A DNA stretch of 57,286 nt from Pseudoalteromonas prydzensis. Its GTDB lineage: Bacteria; Pseudomonadota; Gammaproteobacteria; Enterobacterales; Alteromonadaceae. The DNA lies in assembly GCF_011050055.1 (NCBI RefSeq), contig NZ_DRGM01000116.1:1-57286 (forward strand), in the 5' to 3' direction. The position numbers and the translations under genes are program-made. Shown here piece by piece: positions 36,655 to 45,439 of the stretch; position 1 is the stretch's first letter; every line of letters begins with the position of its first letter. Under the pieces are notes generated by a model. The model did no database searches. It was not told the origin of the DNA and saw only the letters and a program-made list of their open reading frames with translations.

Positions 36655-38118
36655 GTGACAACGCCTGTTTATCAAAATTTTATCAACGGTCACTTTTTAA
36701 AGAATCAAAGTGGCGAAACTTTCGCAGTTAAAAATCCTGCTACAGATGAAGTAATTTACCATGTAGAAGTCGCTGATGCGTTTGTACAAAATGCAGCTAT
36801 TGCAAGTGCTAAGCAAGGTTTTGCTGCGTGGTCAGCCATGACGCCTATTGCACGCAGTCGTATTTTATTAAAAGCGGTTGAGCTGTTACGTGCGCGCAAT
36901 GATTTACTTGCAAAAATTGAAGTGCTCGACACCGGCAAACCATGGCAAGAAGCCGAGTGTGTTGATGTGCAAACCGGTGCTGATGTAATCGAGTATTTTG
37001 CAGGGCTAGCACCTGCGCAAGTTGGCCAACAACAAATGGTTGGCGAAGACTTTTATTACACCCGTAAAGAGCCATTAGGGATTTGCGCAGGTATTGGTGC
37101 GTGGAATTATCCACTGCAAATTGCTTGCTGGAAATCCGGCCCAGCACTGGCTGCGGGTAATGCATTTATTTTTAAGCCTTCTGAAGAAACGCCACTTGGC
37201 GCAATCAAGCTTGCCGAGATATTCACCGAAGCGGGTGTACCTGCGGGCGTGTTTAACGTGGTGCAAGGTGCAGCAGAAGTCGGCCAGTGGTTAACACAAT
37301 CAGCTGATATTGATAAAGTATCGTTTACCGGCGAAGTCGGCACGGGTAAAAAAGTAGTCGCGAGTGCTGCGGGGTCATTAAAAGATGTCACCATGGAACT
37401 TGGTGGTAAATCACCACTGCTAGTATTTGATGACGCTGATATTTCACAAGCAGTCAGTGCCGCCATGCTAGGTAATTTTTATACTCAAGGTGAAATTTGC
37501 ACTAACTGCACCCGTATTTATGTACATAAAAATGTTTATCAGCAATTTATTGATGAGCTGAAAACCCGCACAGAACAAAATATTATTGCCGGCGATCCCC
37601 TCGATCCTAAAGTTAACTTTGGCGCGTTAATTTCCAAAAAGCATCAAGACTTAGTGATGAGCTATATCGATAAAGGTATCAGCGAAGGGGCAACGTTATT
37701 AACGGGTGGTAAAGTACTGAGCCCAGCCTCTGCACCGAATGGCTACTTTGTTGCACCTACTGTATTTACTGATTGCACCGATGACATGACCATAGTCAAA
37801 GAAGAAATCTTTGGTCCGGTAATGAGCGTATTAACGTTTGATGACGAAGATGATGTTATCCATCGCGCTAACGATACCCACCTAGGCTTAGCCGCTGGTG
37901 TATTTACTAAAGATATTAAGCGCGCACACCGTGTTATTCATCAGTTGCAAGCGGGGATTTGTTGGATCAACAGCTATGGTAACTCACCAGCCGAAATGCC
38001 TGTGGGCGGTTATAAGCAGTCAGGTATCGGCCGTGAAAATGGCATTGAAACACTTGATCATTACACCCAAACTAAATCGATTTATGTCGGTATGACTAAT
38101 ATAGAGAGCCCATTTTAA
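36655..38118 (+). CDS. betB: Betaine aldehyde dehydrogenase
   Basis: About 487 residues from the GTG at 36655, chosen because GGAG lies 6 bases before it; an ATG at 36643 overlapping betI would add 4 residues. It is an NAD(P)-dependent aldehyde dehydrogenase, with the NAD loop [12 protein letters not shown], the general base Glu in [12 protein letters not shown], and the catalytic Cys in [15 protein letters not shown]. It oxidises betaine aldehyde to glycine betaine, an osmoprotectant. The TAATG overlap with betA indicates translational coupling. Confidence 0.96.
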   Translation: MTTPVYQNFINGHFLKNQSGETFAVKNPATDEVIYHVEVADAFVQNAAIASAKQGFAAWSAMTPIARSRILLKAVELLRARNDLLAKIEVLDTGKPWQEAECVDVQTGADVIEYFAGLAPAQVGQQQMVGEDFYYTRKEPLGICAGIGAWNYPLQIACWKSGPALAAGNAFIFKPSEETPLGAIKLAEIFTEAGVPAGVFNVVQGAAEVGQWLTQSADIDKVSFTGEVGTGKKVVASAAGSLKDVTMELGGKSPLLVFDDADISQAVSAAMLGNFYTQGEICTNCTRIYVHKNVYQQFIDELKTRTEQNIIAGDPLDPKVNFGALISKKHQDLVMSYIDKGISEGATLLTGGKVLSPASAPNGYFVAPTVFTDCTDDMTIVKEEIFGPVMSVLTFDDEDDVIHRANDTHLGLAAGVFTKDIKRAHRVIHQLQAGICWINSYGNSPAEMPVGGYKQSGIGRENGIETLDHYTQTKSIYVGMTNIESPF

Positions 38119-39788
38119 TGACTGCACTAACGTATGATTACATCATAGTGGGTGCAGGGTCGGCGGGCTGTGTACTGGCTAATCGTTTATCCGAAGATAG
38201 CAGCAACCGCGTTTTATTATTAGAGACTGGCGGTAGCGATAAAAGCATTTTTATTAAAATGCCTACTGCGTTGTCGATTCCGATGAATTCAGATAAATAC
38301 GCCTGGCAGTTTCATAGCGAAGCAGAGCCTTTTTTAGATAACCGTAAAATGCATTGCCCGCGTGGCAAAGTGTTAGGCGGCTCATCATCTATCAATGGCA
38401 TGGTATATGTACGTGGCCATGCTAAAGACTTTGATGAATGGCAACAGCATGGTGCGAACGGTTGGGATTATCAGTCGTGCTTGCCGTATTTTCAAAAAGC
38501 AGAATCATTCTATTTAGGTAAAAACGACTATCGTGGTGATAGCGGCCCTTTAGGTGTGAACAACGGTAACGAAATGGCGAACCCGCTTTATAAAGCCTTT
38601 ATCAAAGCGGGCCAGCAAGCCGGTTACGCAGCGACTGACGATTTCAATGCGGGGCAGCAAGAAGGTTTTGGGCCAATGCATATGACTGTTAAAGACGGTG
38701 TGCGCAGCTCTGCAAGTCGTGAATATTTAGACCCAGTGAAGTCACGTAAAAACTTAATTATTGTTACTGGCGCGTTGGCTGAAAAGGTGTTGCTTGAAGG
38801 CAAAAAAGCCGTTGCTGTGCAGTACAAAGTTAATGGCAAGACTGTTAAAGCGAAGGCCAGTAAAGACGTTATTTTAAGTGCCGGTCCAATTGGCTCGCCG
38901 CATTTACTGCAACTTTCGGGTATTGGTGACAGCAAAATACTTAAAGCCGCGGGTATCGAGGTTAAGCACCATTTACCCGGGGTTGGGCAAAACCTGCAAG
39001 ATCACTTAGAGTTTTATTTCCAGTATAAGTGTAAGCAGCCAATTACCTTAAACGGCAAGCTGGGGTTAATTTCTAAAGGCCTTATTGGCGCACGTTGGTT
39101 ATTAAACCGCAGTGGCTTAGGGGCGACTAATCACTTTGAGTCATGTGCGTTTATTCGCTCAAAACCGGGTGTTGAGTGGCCTGATATTCAGTATCACTTT
39201 TTACCTGCGGCAATTCGTTATGACGGTAAAAGTGCTTTTGATGGCCATGGTTTTCAAGTCCATGTGGGTCATAACAAACCGAAAAGTCGCGGTGCGGTGA
39301 CGATAAAGTCAGCGGATCCAACGGTTGCACCAAAAATCCAGTTTAACTATTTACAGCATCAAGATGATATCGAAGGGTTTCGAGCGTGTGTGCGTTTAAC
39401 CCGTGAAATCATTGAGCAGAATGCGTTTGATGACTACCGCGATGGCGAAATCCAACCAGGTAAAGAGATTCAAACAGATGAGCAAATAGATGCCTTTGTG
39501 CGCCGTGCTGTTGAGAGTGCTTACCATCCGTCGTGTTCATGCAAAATGGGTGAAGATGAGCTCGCTGTAGTGAACTCAAACACTCAAGTACATGGTATTG
39601 AAGGGCTACGGGTGGTGGATTCATCAATTTTCCCCACTGTACCAAACGGTAATTTAAATGCGCCAACCATTATGGTGGCAGAAAAAGCGGCTGATCTGAT
39701 TTTAGGTAAGCCACCACTTAGTAAATCGCATGCAGCGGTTGCCATCGATTCACAATGGCAAACTGTGCAGCGTAGCTCGGAGATCTAA
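38118..39788 (+). CDS. betA: Choline dehydrogenase (GMC oxidoreductase)
   Basis: 556 residues, membrane-associated flavoprotein. The FAD motif [20 protein letters not shown] opens the protein. The GMC signature [20 protein letters not shown] lies at about 75, the second signature [18 protein letters not shown] at about 254, and the active-site HPSCSCKMG at about 470. It oxidises choline to betaine aldehyde, feeding BetB. The ATG at 38118 overlaps the betB stop. Confidence 0.97.
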   Translation: MTALTYDYIIVGAGSAGCVLANRLSEDSSNRVLLLETGGSDKSIFIKMPTALSIPMNSDKYAWQFHSEAEPFLDNRKMHCPRGKVLGGSSSINGMVYVRGHAKDFDEWQQHGANGWDYQSCLPYFQKAESFYLGKNDYRGDSGPLGVNNGNEMANPLYKAFIKAGQQAGYAATDDFNAGQQEGFGPMHMTVKDGVRSSASREYLDPVKSRKNLIIVTGALAEKVLLEGKKAVAVQYKVNGKTVKAKASKDVILSAGPIGSPHLLQLSGIGDSKILKAAGIEVKHHLPGVGQNLQDHLEFYFQYKCKQPITLNGKLGLISKGLIGARWLLNRSGLGATNHFESCAFIRSKPGVEWPDIQYHFLPAAIRYDGKSAFDGHGFQVHVGHNKPKSRGAVTIKSADPTVAPKIQFNYLQHQDDIEGFRACVRLTREIIEQNAFDDYRDGEIQPGKEIQTDEQIDAFVRRAVESAYHPSCSCKMGEDELAVVNSNTQVHGIEGLRVVDSSIFPTVPNGNLNAPTIMVAEKAADLILGKPPLSKSHAAVAIDSQWQTVQRSSEI

Positions 39789-39923
39789 TAAAGTCACCTG
39801 AGACATATGTTGTGTCTCGGGGCTTGCAGTGGCGCGCATCATGAGTTGTTTGTGATGCGTTAATGCGAGGCTAAAAACACGGAGAAAGAATGACGTATTA
39901 TCATTTATTTTGGGGAGCAAATT

Positions 39924-41141
39924 ATGACCATATGGCTTAGTGCTGGCATTATTTTCACTCTCTTAGCAATTATTGCAATTTTAGTAAAATGGGGCAATGT
40001 GAGGTGTGTAGGCGTTACACCGGTTAGAACATTTACCTTTATCGCAATCTTATTTACATCAGGCTTAGACGTTGGCTTGATCATGTTTCCATTGACTGAG
40101 TTTGCAGGTTATGCAGACATAAAAGCAAGCCCAGAGTATGCATTTGCCAATCCATTGGCCATTGAGTTTGGTTATTGGGGCTTTTTGATCTGGGGATTTT
40201 ATTTCCTCACGTGCTTTTATTTCTGTGTAATAGAACCTAAAGTGAAATTTTTTGAAATTCCTTGGGTTAAATTAATTAATAATGTAGTTATTATAGGCAC
40301 TTGTGCATTTACAGCCTTTCTATTGTTGTCTAACCTACCTTGGTATTTACCGAGTCTTGGTGATGGCGATTCGATTATTCCCTCGTTTTATTTAATTGTC
40401 TTTGTAGCTATTTGCTTTGCCGTGTATTCCAGCACTGATATTAAATACGTACGCTTTTTAAGTATCTCAACCACTTGGCTATTCATCGTATTAATTGGCT
40501 TTATGTGGGTTGGTGCGTTTATGGGCGATAACGGCGAAGTGTCTGATTTTACAAAAAACCTCGAATCAATTGGGAACTACTTTGGCAATATTAATCAGTT
40601 TGTGCTGCCATTGAACGATTACCATGAGTTTTATTTATTTTGGTGGTTTGCGTGGAGCATTATGATAGGTCAGTTTACCTCTCGTTTTGTCGGCGGCTTA
40701 AAAACCTATCAGGTATTGGGCGCTATGTTGATTTTCCCTTCAATCCCGATTGCGATTTGGTTTAGCGTGCTCTACCAATATCATGAGGCAGGCATTGCAA
40801 CACAGGGAATTAAAAATATCGCCATGGTTTTTGTTGGCGTAGTGTTTGTGATCAATTCACTTGATTCACTGATCCGTTTATACACTGACAATATGAACCT
40901 CACGGTTAAGCGATTAGGCAGGTTTAACTATATTGCCTTAAATATAATCGCTCTTTCATTGTTAACTTTGTTATTTAAGCTAAACTTTTTACAAATACAA
41001 TGGGTTGGGGCACTGGTAATTGGCTTGTATTTTGGTTGTACTGCATTTATTGGATATAGCAAATTTAAAGCAGTGAGCAACATTGATAGCTCGCCAAAAG
41101 ATAACAAAATTGACTATACAAAAATTGAATCAGTAAGCTAA
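39924..41141 (+). CDS. Compact BCCT-like transporter, probably choline
   Basis: 405 residues, shorter than the usual 500-700 of betaine/choline/carnitine transporters. The glycine-rich helix reads ILFTSGLDVGLIMFPLTEF (compare GMGIGL in BetP), with Asp inside the stretch. The aromatic helix reads FWWFAWSIMIGQFTSRFVGG (compare WWxxWxPFVGxFIARISRG). About one N-terminal helix seems to be missing and the C-terminal tail is short. The start has GGGGAG 6 bases upstream. It lies 135 bases after betA and directly before a porin gene, so choline uptake is the obvious inference. Its substrate and coupling ion are not proven. Confidence 0.8.
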   Translation: MTIWLSAGIIFTLLAIIAILVKWGNVRCVGVTPVRTFTFIAILFTSGLDVGLIMFPLTEFAGYADIKASPEYAFANPLAIEFGYWGFLIWGFYFLTCFYFCVIEPKVKFFEIPWVKLINNVVIIGTCAFTAFLLLSNLPWYLPSLGDGDSIIPSFYLIVFVAICFAVYSSTDIKYVRFLSISTTWLFIVLIGFMWVGAFMGDNGEVSDFTKNLESIGNYFGNINQFVLPLNDYHEFYLFWWFAWSIMIGQFTSRFVGGLKTYQVLGAMLIFPSIPIAIWFSVLYQYHEAGIATQGIKNIAMVFVGVVFVINSLDSLIRLYTDNMNLTVKRLGRFNYIALNIIALSLLTLLFKLNFLQIQWVGALVIGLYFGCTAFIGYSKFKAVSNIDSSPKDNKIDYTKIESVS

Positions 41142-41150
41142 GGAATTAAC

Positions 41151-41858
41151 ATGACAACACGAACAACATTATTTGCAGTTGCACTGCCATTCGCACTTTT
41201 TTCAGCGTCTGCATTAGCTGACTGGTCAACAACGGTCACCGGTGTATCTGATTACACTTTCAATGGTGTAAGCCAAACGCAAAACGACCCCGCTATTCAG
41301 GGTAGCCTAGATTATTCATTCGCTGACTCAGGTATGTATGCGGGTATGTGGGCATCAAATGTAGATTTTGGTGATGATACCAATATTGAATGGGATGCGT
41401 ATTTTGGTCGCTATGCACAGTTAACAGAAGCCGTCAGCCTTGATTACGGTATTGCTTATTACAGCTACCATGGGCAAAGCAACTCAAGCGATGGCAACTA
41501 TTTTGAAGCCTACACTAAATTTGGTTATGTAAGTGAGTTTGGGCAAACAGAGCTTAACTTTTGGTACAGCTGGGATTACTTTGGAACGGGGGCAGGGCAT
41601 GTGATCTCTATGCTTGCCCACACCATTGAACTTGCGCCTAATCATGCATTACGCGCCAGCTTTGATGTTTCAAACTCGCTTGATGGCGATAAGTTTGCAT
41701 GGGATACCGATGGTAAATCGTATAACCACTATCGCCTTGCTTATCAAACAAGTTTAGCGGGTTTTGATATTGAGGTAGCGGGCGAGAACACGAGCCTAGA
41801 TATCGATACTGCCGATGAGCGTATTGTACTGTCTATAGGCCGTACTTTCTCACTATAA
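41151..41858 (+). CDS. TorF-type putative outer-membrane porin
   Basis: 235 residues with a signal peptide (ending FSASALAD) and a beta-rich mature part with alternating aromatic strands: TTVTGVSDYTFNGVSQTQND near the start, YAGMWASNVDFGDDTNIEWDAYFG, and a C-terminal Phe-Ser-Leu. These fit the TorF/Gcw_chp porin-like family. It follows the transporter by 9 bases, so it probably lets choline or related compounds cross the outer membrane as part of the same unit. Confidence 0.85.
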   Translation: MTTRTTLFAVALPFALFSASALADWSTTVTGVSDYTFNGVSQTQNDPAIQGSLDYSFADSGMYAGMWASNVDFGDDTNIEWDAYFGRYAQLTEAVSLDYGIAYYSYHGQSNSSDGNYFEAYTKFGYVSEFGQTELNFWYSWDYFGTGAGHVISMLAHTIELAPNHALRASFDVSNSLDGDKFAWDTDGKSYNHYRLAYQTSLAGFDIEVAGENTSLDIDTADERIVLSIGRTFSL

Positions 41859-41882
41859 TTTTTAAACGTTTGTTTAAGCACT

Positions 41883-41911
41883 AAAGCGACCATGGATATG
41901 GTCGCTTTTTT
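41883..41911 (+). terminator. Rho-independent terminator of the bet cluster
   Basis: A perfect 11-bp stem AAAGCGACCAT / ATGGTCGCTTT around GGAT, followed by TTTTATT, 24 bases after the porin stop. Confidence 0.85.
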
Positions 41912-41919
41912 TATTCAAA

Positions 41920-42735
41920 TTACTTCAGGTTAGGTTTGCTAAGCCGGTAATCGCCTTGTTCTAAGCCTTTAAAGTAAGCTTGATAACGACCATCTTGTTT
42001 AAACTGCTGTAAGTGTAAGTTGAATATTTCCAGAAGCTCGCTACTTTGTTCTGCATTATTAGGAAACAACAAAAAACTGTTATTGAGCAGTATTGGTTTA
42101 GGGTGGTGGGTAATCGTATCAGCAAGCTCAGGGTGTTGATTGTTAAGAGTGTGGTAACCAATATTTATTTCTTCAGCAAAAGCATCAATTCTACCTGCTG
42201 ATAAACGACGAAAGTTTTGCTCTGTACTACTTACTTGTGATAGATCGAATATACCTTCTGCCACGGCTTTATCGAATTTTGGGCCATAACTGTAACTCAA
42301 TCCTCCACCTATTATCAGGCCACGTAGATCATTAAAGTTGTGCCATTCAAAATGGTTATCTTTTTTATAAAAAAACACAAACTTTTCACTGAGCAGCGCA
42401 TCGCTATAGTTGTAGTTGTTTACCCTTTCTTTGCTATGCATCCAAACCGCAGTTGCCGCATATTTGCCGTTGTAAGTGTCATGGTAGGCGCGCCCCCATG
42501 GTAAAAAGGTAAAGTGAACTTGGATCCCTGCTTCTTTAAAAATATCCTTGATAAGGTGGGCCGCAACACCTTGATAGGGTAGAGATTCACTTAAAAATGG
42601 CGGCCATTCACCCGCACTTATTGCTATGCTTTTTGTATCGAGGGTTGACTTCATTGGCACTGCCAATACGTTGCTCGTGCTGCAGAGTAACAACCAAGTA
42701 AAGCATAGTGACAATGTTACTCTAGCATTAAACAT
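41920..42735 (-). CDS. Orphan periplasmic solute-binding protein, family 3
   Basis: 271 residues from the ATG at 42735, with GAGGAG 7 bases upstream; an in-frame start at 42765 adds 10 acidic residues and no ribosome site. A signal peptide (LSLCFTWLLLCSTSNVLA) leads a type II periplasmic binding fold. AGEWPPFLSESLPYQGVAAH and EAGIQVHFTFLPWGRAYHDT open lobe one, and FRRLSAGRIDAFAEE is the hinge region typical of amino-acid binding proteins. No permease or ATPase partner is adjacent. Such orphans are common in Alteromonadales and the ligand is unknown. Confidence 0.85.
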   Translation of the reverse strand: MFNARVTLSLCFTWLLLCSTSNVLAVPMKSTLDTKSIAISAGEWPPFLSESLPYQGVAAHLIKDIFKEAGIQVHFTFLPWGRAYHDTYNGKYAATAVWMHSKERVNNYNYSDALLSEKFVFFYKKDNHFEWHNFNDLRGLIIGGGLSYSYGPKFDKAVAEGIFDLSQVSSTEQNFRRLSAGRIDAFAEEINIGYHTLNNQHPELADTITHHPKPILLNNSFLLFPNNAEQSSELLEIFNLHLQQFKQDGRYQAYFKGLEQGDYRLSKPNLK

Positions 42736-42862
42736 TTCGTGCTCCTCTTCAGGGGGTAGTTTCAATTGTTAACTAATTGTTGTTTGATATTACCGTAGCA
42801 AATATATAAAAGCGAATTCTCATGTTGCAGCGTATAAATGAAGTTTTACGGTGGAGTGTGAA

Positions 42863-42885
42863 AGCCCTATTTAGATAATAGGGCT
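42863..42885 (-). terminator. Hairpin after the ABC permease gene
   Basis: A 9-bp stem AGCCCTATT / AATAGGGCT with a TAGAT loop, 6 bases after the minus-strand permease stop. The T-run after it is short. Confidence 0.55.
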
Positions 42886-42890
42886 ATTCG

Positions 42891-44135
42891 TTATAAGTAT
42901 CTAACGGTTAAGCGGTTTATCGCAGCCATTACGAATGTATAGATACCCATCATGGTGAGTTTGCTTAAGCTGTCGCCATGATCAAACATATAAGTTGCTA
43001 GGCCCATATTTAGGCCAAAGGACAAACATAAAAATAGACTAAGTAAGTTTATATTTTTGCAGATATTGCCAATAGCAAAACTCAGTAGTAAACCAGCAGC
43101 ACAGGCTAATGAGTAACTTAAAGCATTCACTAGTAACAACTCTTTATTAGCAACAGTAAGCGCTGCGGCTGTGCTAAAACACAGTAAAGCTACGAGCGCT
43201 GCTAATTTTAACACACTGTGACTAAGTGCGATTTTTGCGCTGTAGCTAGTGTTGTAAATTGGTAGCGTAAATAACAATTCCCATGAATTTTGCTTTTGTA
43301 CTTTGCTCCACAAACTTAATGTCACAATCGCGAAGATACAGAGTGTCAAAACAAAAATGACCTGCTCAGTGATGCTATAAAATAGGTTCGCTACTACACC
43401 GACAAAACATAAAAGTGTAAGTAAAATAAGATACTGAGAAAGTCCAGAGCCAACAAAGTAGCTAAGAGGAAATAATCCTTTATTAATTGAGCTGCCGTAA
43501 TTTGATAAAAAGCCACTAGGAATTGGCGACCAACCAGATTGCAGACCATTACGATAATTGCTCAGCGAGTCGGGGCGCCATACATAGGCAGATGAAAAGT
43601 GATTATGCAATAACGCGATAGCAATATAAGCAATGATATTAACAGGTATTAACCAAACGGGAAGTTGCTCTATTAGCACACACACTAACGTAGCGATAAA
43701 GATGCTGAAATAGCAAACAGAGGTAAATAAATGACTGAATGAGCGATTTAAAAACCAGATAATAAGACCAATAAGATTGGCCAGCGTGAGCGTTGCTAAT
43801 AGATTGATATTATCAGCAATAATGATGCTTAAAAGAGAAATTAAGTTACTAAATACAATGAATACTTTACCTTGAAACATCACATGCTTACGGTAACCAA
43901 CAACTAAATTTTGCCATTCAGTGGCTTGCATGCGAATGCTTTGCCAAGCTATCGCGCTGTACATACAGATAATTGCAAACATGATCATTAACGCAAGAAG
44001 CTCCTCAATACCAGTATTAATAAGGCACAGTAAAGCCGATATAATTGCAGCGATAAAATAGCTGGCACACCCAGCATCTTTTAACCACAAGCTGACCGCG
44101 CCTTGATACCAAGCGCGTTTACTGACTTGCATCAT
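42891..44135 (-). CDS. ABC exporter membrane subunit (paired with the upstream ATPase)
   Basis: 414 residues with about twelve hydrophobic segments, little charged sequence and no ATP-binding motif. The first helix follows KRAWYQGAVSLWLKDAGCAS. No strong family signature is visible by eye; its role as a permease is inferred from the 4-base overlap with the ABC ATPase gene (44132-44135) and the GntR gene before that, a YtrABC-type arrangement. The substrate is unknown. Confidence 0.75.
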   Translation of the reverse strand: MMQVSKRAWYQGAVSLWLKDAGCASYFIAAIISALLCLINTGIEELLALMIMFAIICMYSAIAWQSIRMQATEWQNLVVGYRKHVMFQGKVFIVFSNLISLLSIIIADNINLLATLTLANLIGLIIWFLNRSFSHLFTSVCYFSIFIATLVCVLIEQLPVWLIPVNIIAYIAIALLHNHFSSAYVWRPDSLSNYRNGLQSGWSPIPSGFLSNYGSSINKGLFPLSYFVGSGLSQYLILLTLLCFVGVVANLFYSITEQVIFVLTLCIFAIVTLSLWSKVQKQNSWELLFTLPIYNTSYSAKIALSHSVLKLAALVALLCFSTAAALTVANKELLLVNALSYSLACAAGLLLSFAIGNICKNINLLSLFLCLSFGLNMGLATYMFDHGDSLSKLTMMGIYTFVMAAINRLTVRYL

Positions 44136-44968
44136 CCATGTAACTCCACAAACAGCTGTTCAAGAGACAGTGTATTGATTGCTAAAGCATCAGCAATGGC
44201 TTCACCCGTATAGCCATAAATGATGGCGCAATTTTGCTGTCGGTTCAGTACCTTGTATGCGCTGAGATCGATAGTCGGTTCTCTAAAGCTGACTTTTCTA
44301 ACCGTGTCGCGAATGACATCTAATTCGTCAAGTAACAGTAATTCGCCTTGTTTTATTAGTGCAATATGACTGGCGACACGTTCTATGTCGGAGGTGATAT
44401 GCGATGAAAATAAAATTCCAGAGCCCGAATCTAATGCTAAGTCGAAAAGATCGCTCATAAATTCGCGCCGAGCGATTGGGTCTAAACTTGCCACCGGCTC
44501 ATCTAAAATAAGCAGTTGCGGCCTATAAGCCATGGCCATAATAAGTGCCAGAGTTTGACGCTGGCCGATTGAGAGATCATTAATGGCATCATTGCCATTC
44601 AATTCAAAGCGCGCGAGCCACTTTGCTTCTAATTGCATATCCCAATCAGGGTAAAAACGGCGGTGTAATGCCAATGCGTTGGCAATTTTAAAACCTTCAT
44701 AACCAAATGTTTGCTGAGCTACGTAACCAATTTTAGCTTTACTGCTAGCAGTTAATTGATTACTTAATTCACCGAATACCTGAACCTCGCCCTGATCTGG
44801 GCTTATTAAACCCAGCGCACTGCGTAACAAGGTCGTTTTGCCGGCACCATTTTTACCTAATAAGCCAATCACCATGCCAGGCTCAACATTGAGGTTGATG
44901 TTGTTTAATATCAGGCGTTGGTTGTACTGTTTAGAGACATTTTTATAGCTAAGAAGTGGTTGTGTCAT
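44132..44968 (-). CDS. ABC transporter ATP-binding protein (YtrB-like)
   Basis: 278 residues from the ATG at 44968, two bases after the GntR stop; an in-frame GTG at 44983 would overlap that gene. The ATPase has Walker A GLLGKNGAGKTT, signature LSIGQRQTLAL, Walker B LLILDEPVASLDP and a switch His in LFSSHITSDIE. The C-terminal about 60 residues are a short extra domain. It forms an exporter with the downstream membrane protein, and expression should follow the GntR regulator upstream. Confidence 0.93.
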   Translation of the reverse strand: MTQPLLSYKNVSKQYNQRLILNNINLNVEPGMVIGLLGKNGAGKTTLLRSALGLISPDQGEVQVFGELSNQLTASSKAKIGYVAQQTFGYEGFKIANALALHRRFYPDWDMQLEAKWLARFELNGNDAINDLSIGQRQTLALIMAMAYRPQLLILDEPVASLDPIARREFMSDLFDLALDSGSGILFSSHITSDIERVASHIALIKQGELLLLDELDVIRDTVRKVSFREPTIDLSAYKVLNRQQNCAIIYGYTGEAIADALAINTLSLEQLFVELHG

Positions 44969-44970
44969 TG

Positions 44971-45345
44971 TTATAATTCCCACCGTTTTTTTATTAGTTC
45001 GGTTAAAGTTGCTTGCGGCACATCGAGCTGTTTGGCTTGTTGAATAAGTTGATCGATGGCCTTAAAGAGTAAACTCTCTTGTTGGTCGGTTTGTTGCGTG
45101 GTTTTTTGTGCGACTCGTGTTGCTTGGCCGCGGCGGCGCTCCAACCACCCTTGATCGACTAATTGACCAATCGCTCTGGAAACGGTCATAGGATTAACGG
45201 CAAAGTGATCCGCTATTTTTCGCACGGACGGCAACTCTTCACCAGCAGCTATTTGACCACCCACAATCAAGCGGACAATTTGCTCATGCAATTGTTTGTA
45301 GATGGGATCGCCACTATTGGGGTTGACATTAATAAATTCTAACAT
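44971..45345 (-). CDS. YtrA-subfamily GntR transcriptional regulator
   Basis: 124 residues, the short YtrA type: a winged helix at about 8-75 (DPIYKQLHEQIVRLIVGGQI, then LPSVRKIADHFAVNPMTVSR) followed by a small C-terminal helical region with no large effector domain. It is the first gene of a GntR-ATPase-permease operon. Such regulators repress their own operon and respond to envelope stress or antibiotics in Gram-positive relatives. The palindrome upstream is the likely binding site. Confidence 0.93.
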   Translation of the reverse strand: MLEFINVNPNSGDPIYKQLHEQIVRLIVGGQIAAGEELPSVRKIADHFAVNPMTVSRAIGQLVDQGWLERRRGQATRVAQKTTQQTDQQESLLFKAIDQLIQQAKQLDVPQATLTELIKKRWEL

Positions 45346-45360
45346 TATTCTTTCTCTACT

Positions 45361-45388
45361 GTATTAATACATTAATACACCGATACAC
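45361..45388. promoter_or_regulatory. Palindromic operator between the two ABC operons
   Basis: GTATTAATAC (45361-45370) is a perfect 10-bp palindrome, followed at once by ATTAATAC and then GATACAC, giving overlapping half-sites. YtrA-type GntR proteins bind such GTAT/ATAC dyads. It sits 15 bases before the GntR start and 52 before the divergent hydrolase start, so it may control both directions. Confidence 0.7.
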
Positions 45389-45439
45389 TAAGGTTTAAGT
45401 TATCACATTGAGTGTAAAATGCAAACAAAGGAAAGAGTG

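Noticed and set aside
39789..39923. Hairpins GAGACA/TGTCTC and GCATCA/TGATGC between betA and the transporter as an RNA switch
   Set aside because: Short, unrelated hairpins with no known riboswitch pattern; they may only affect mRNA stability.
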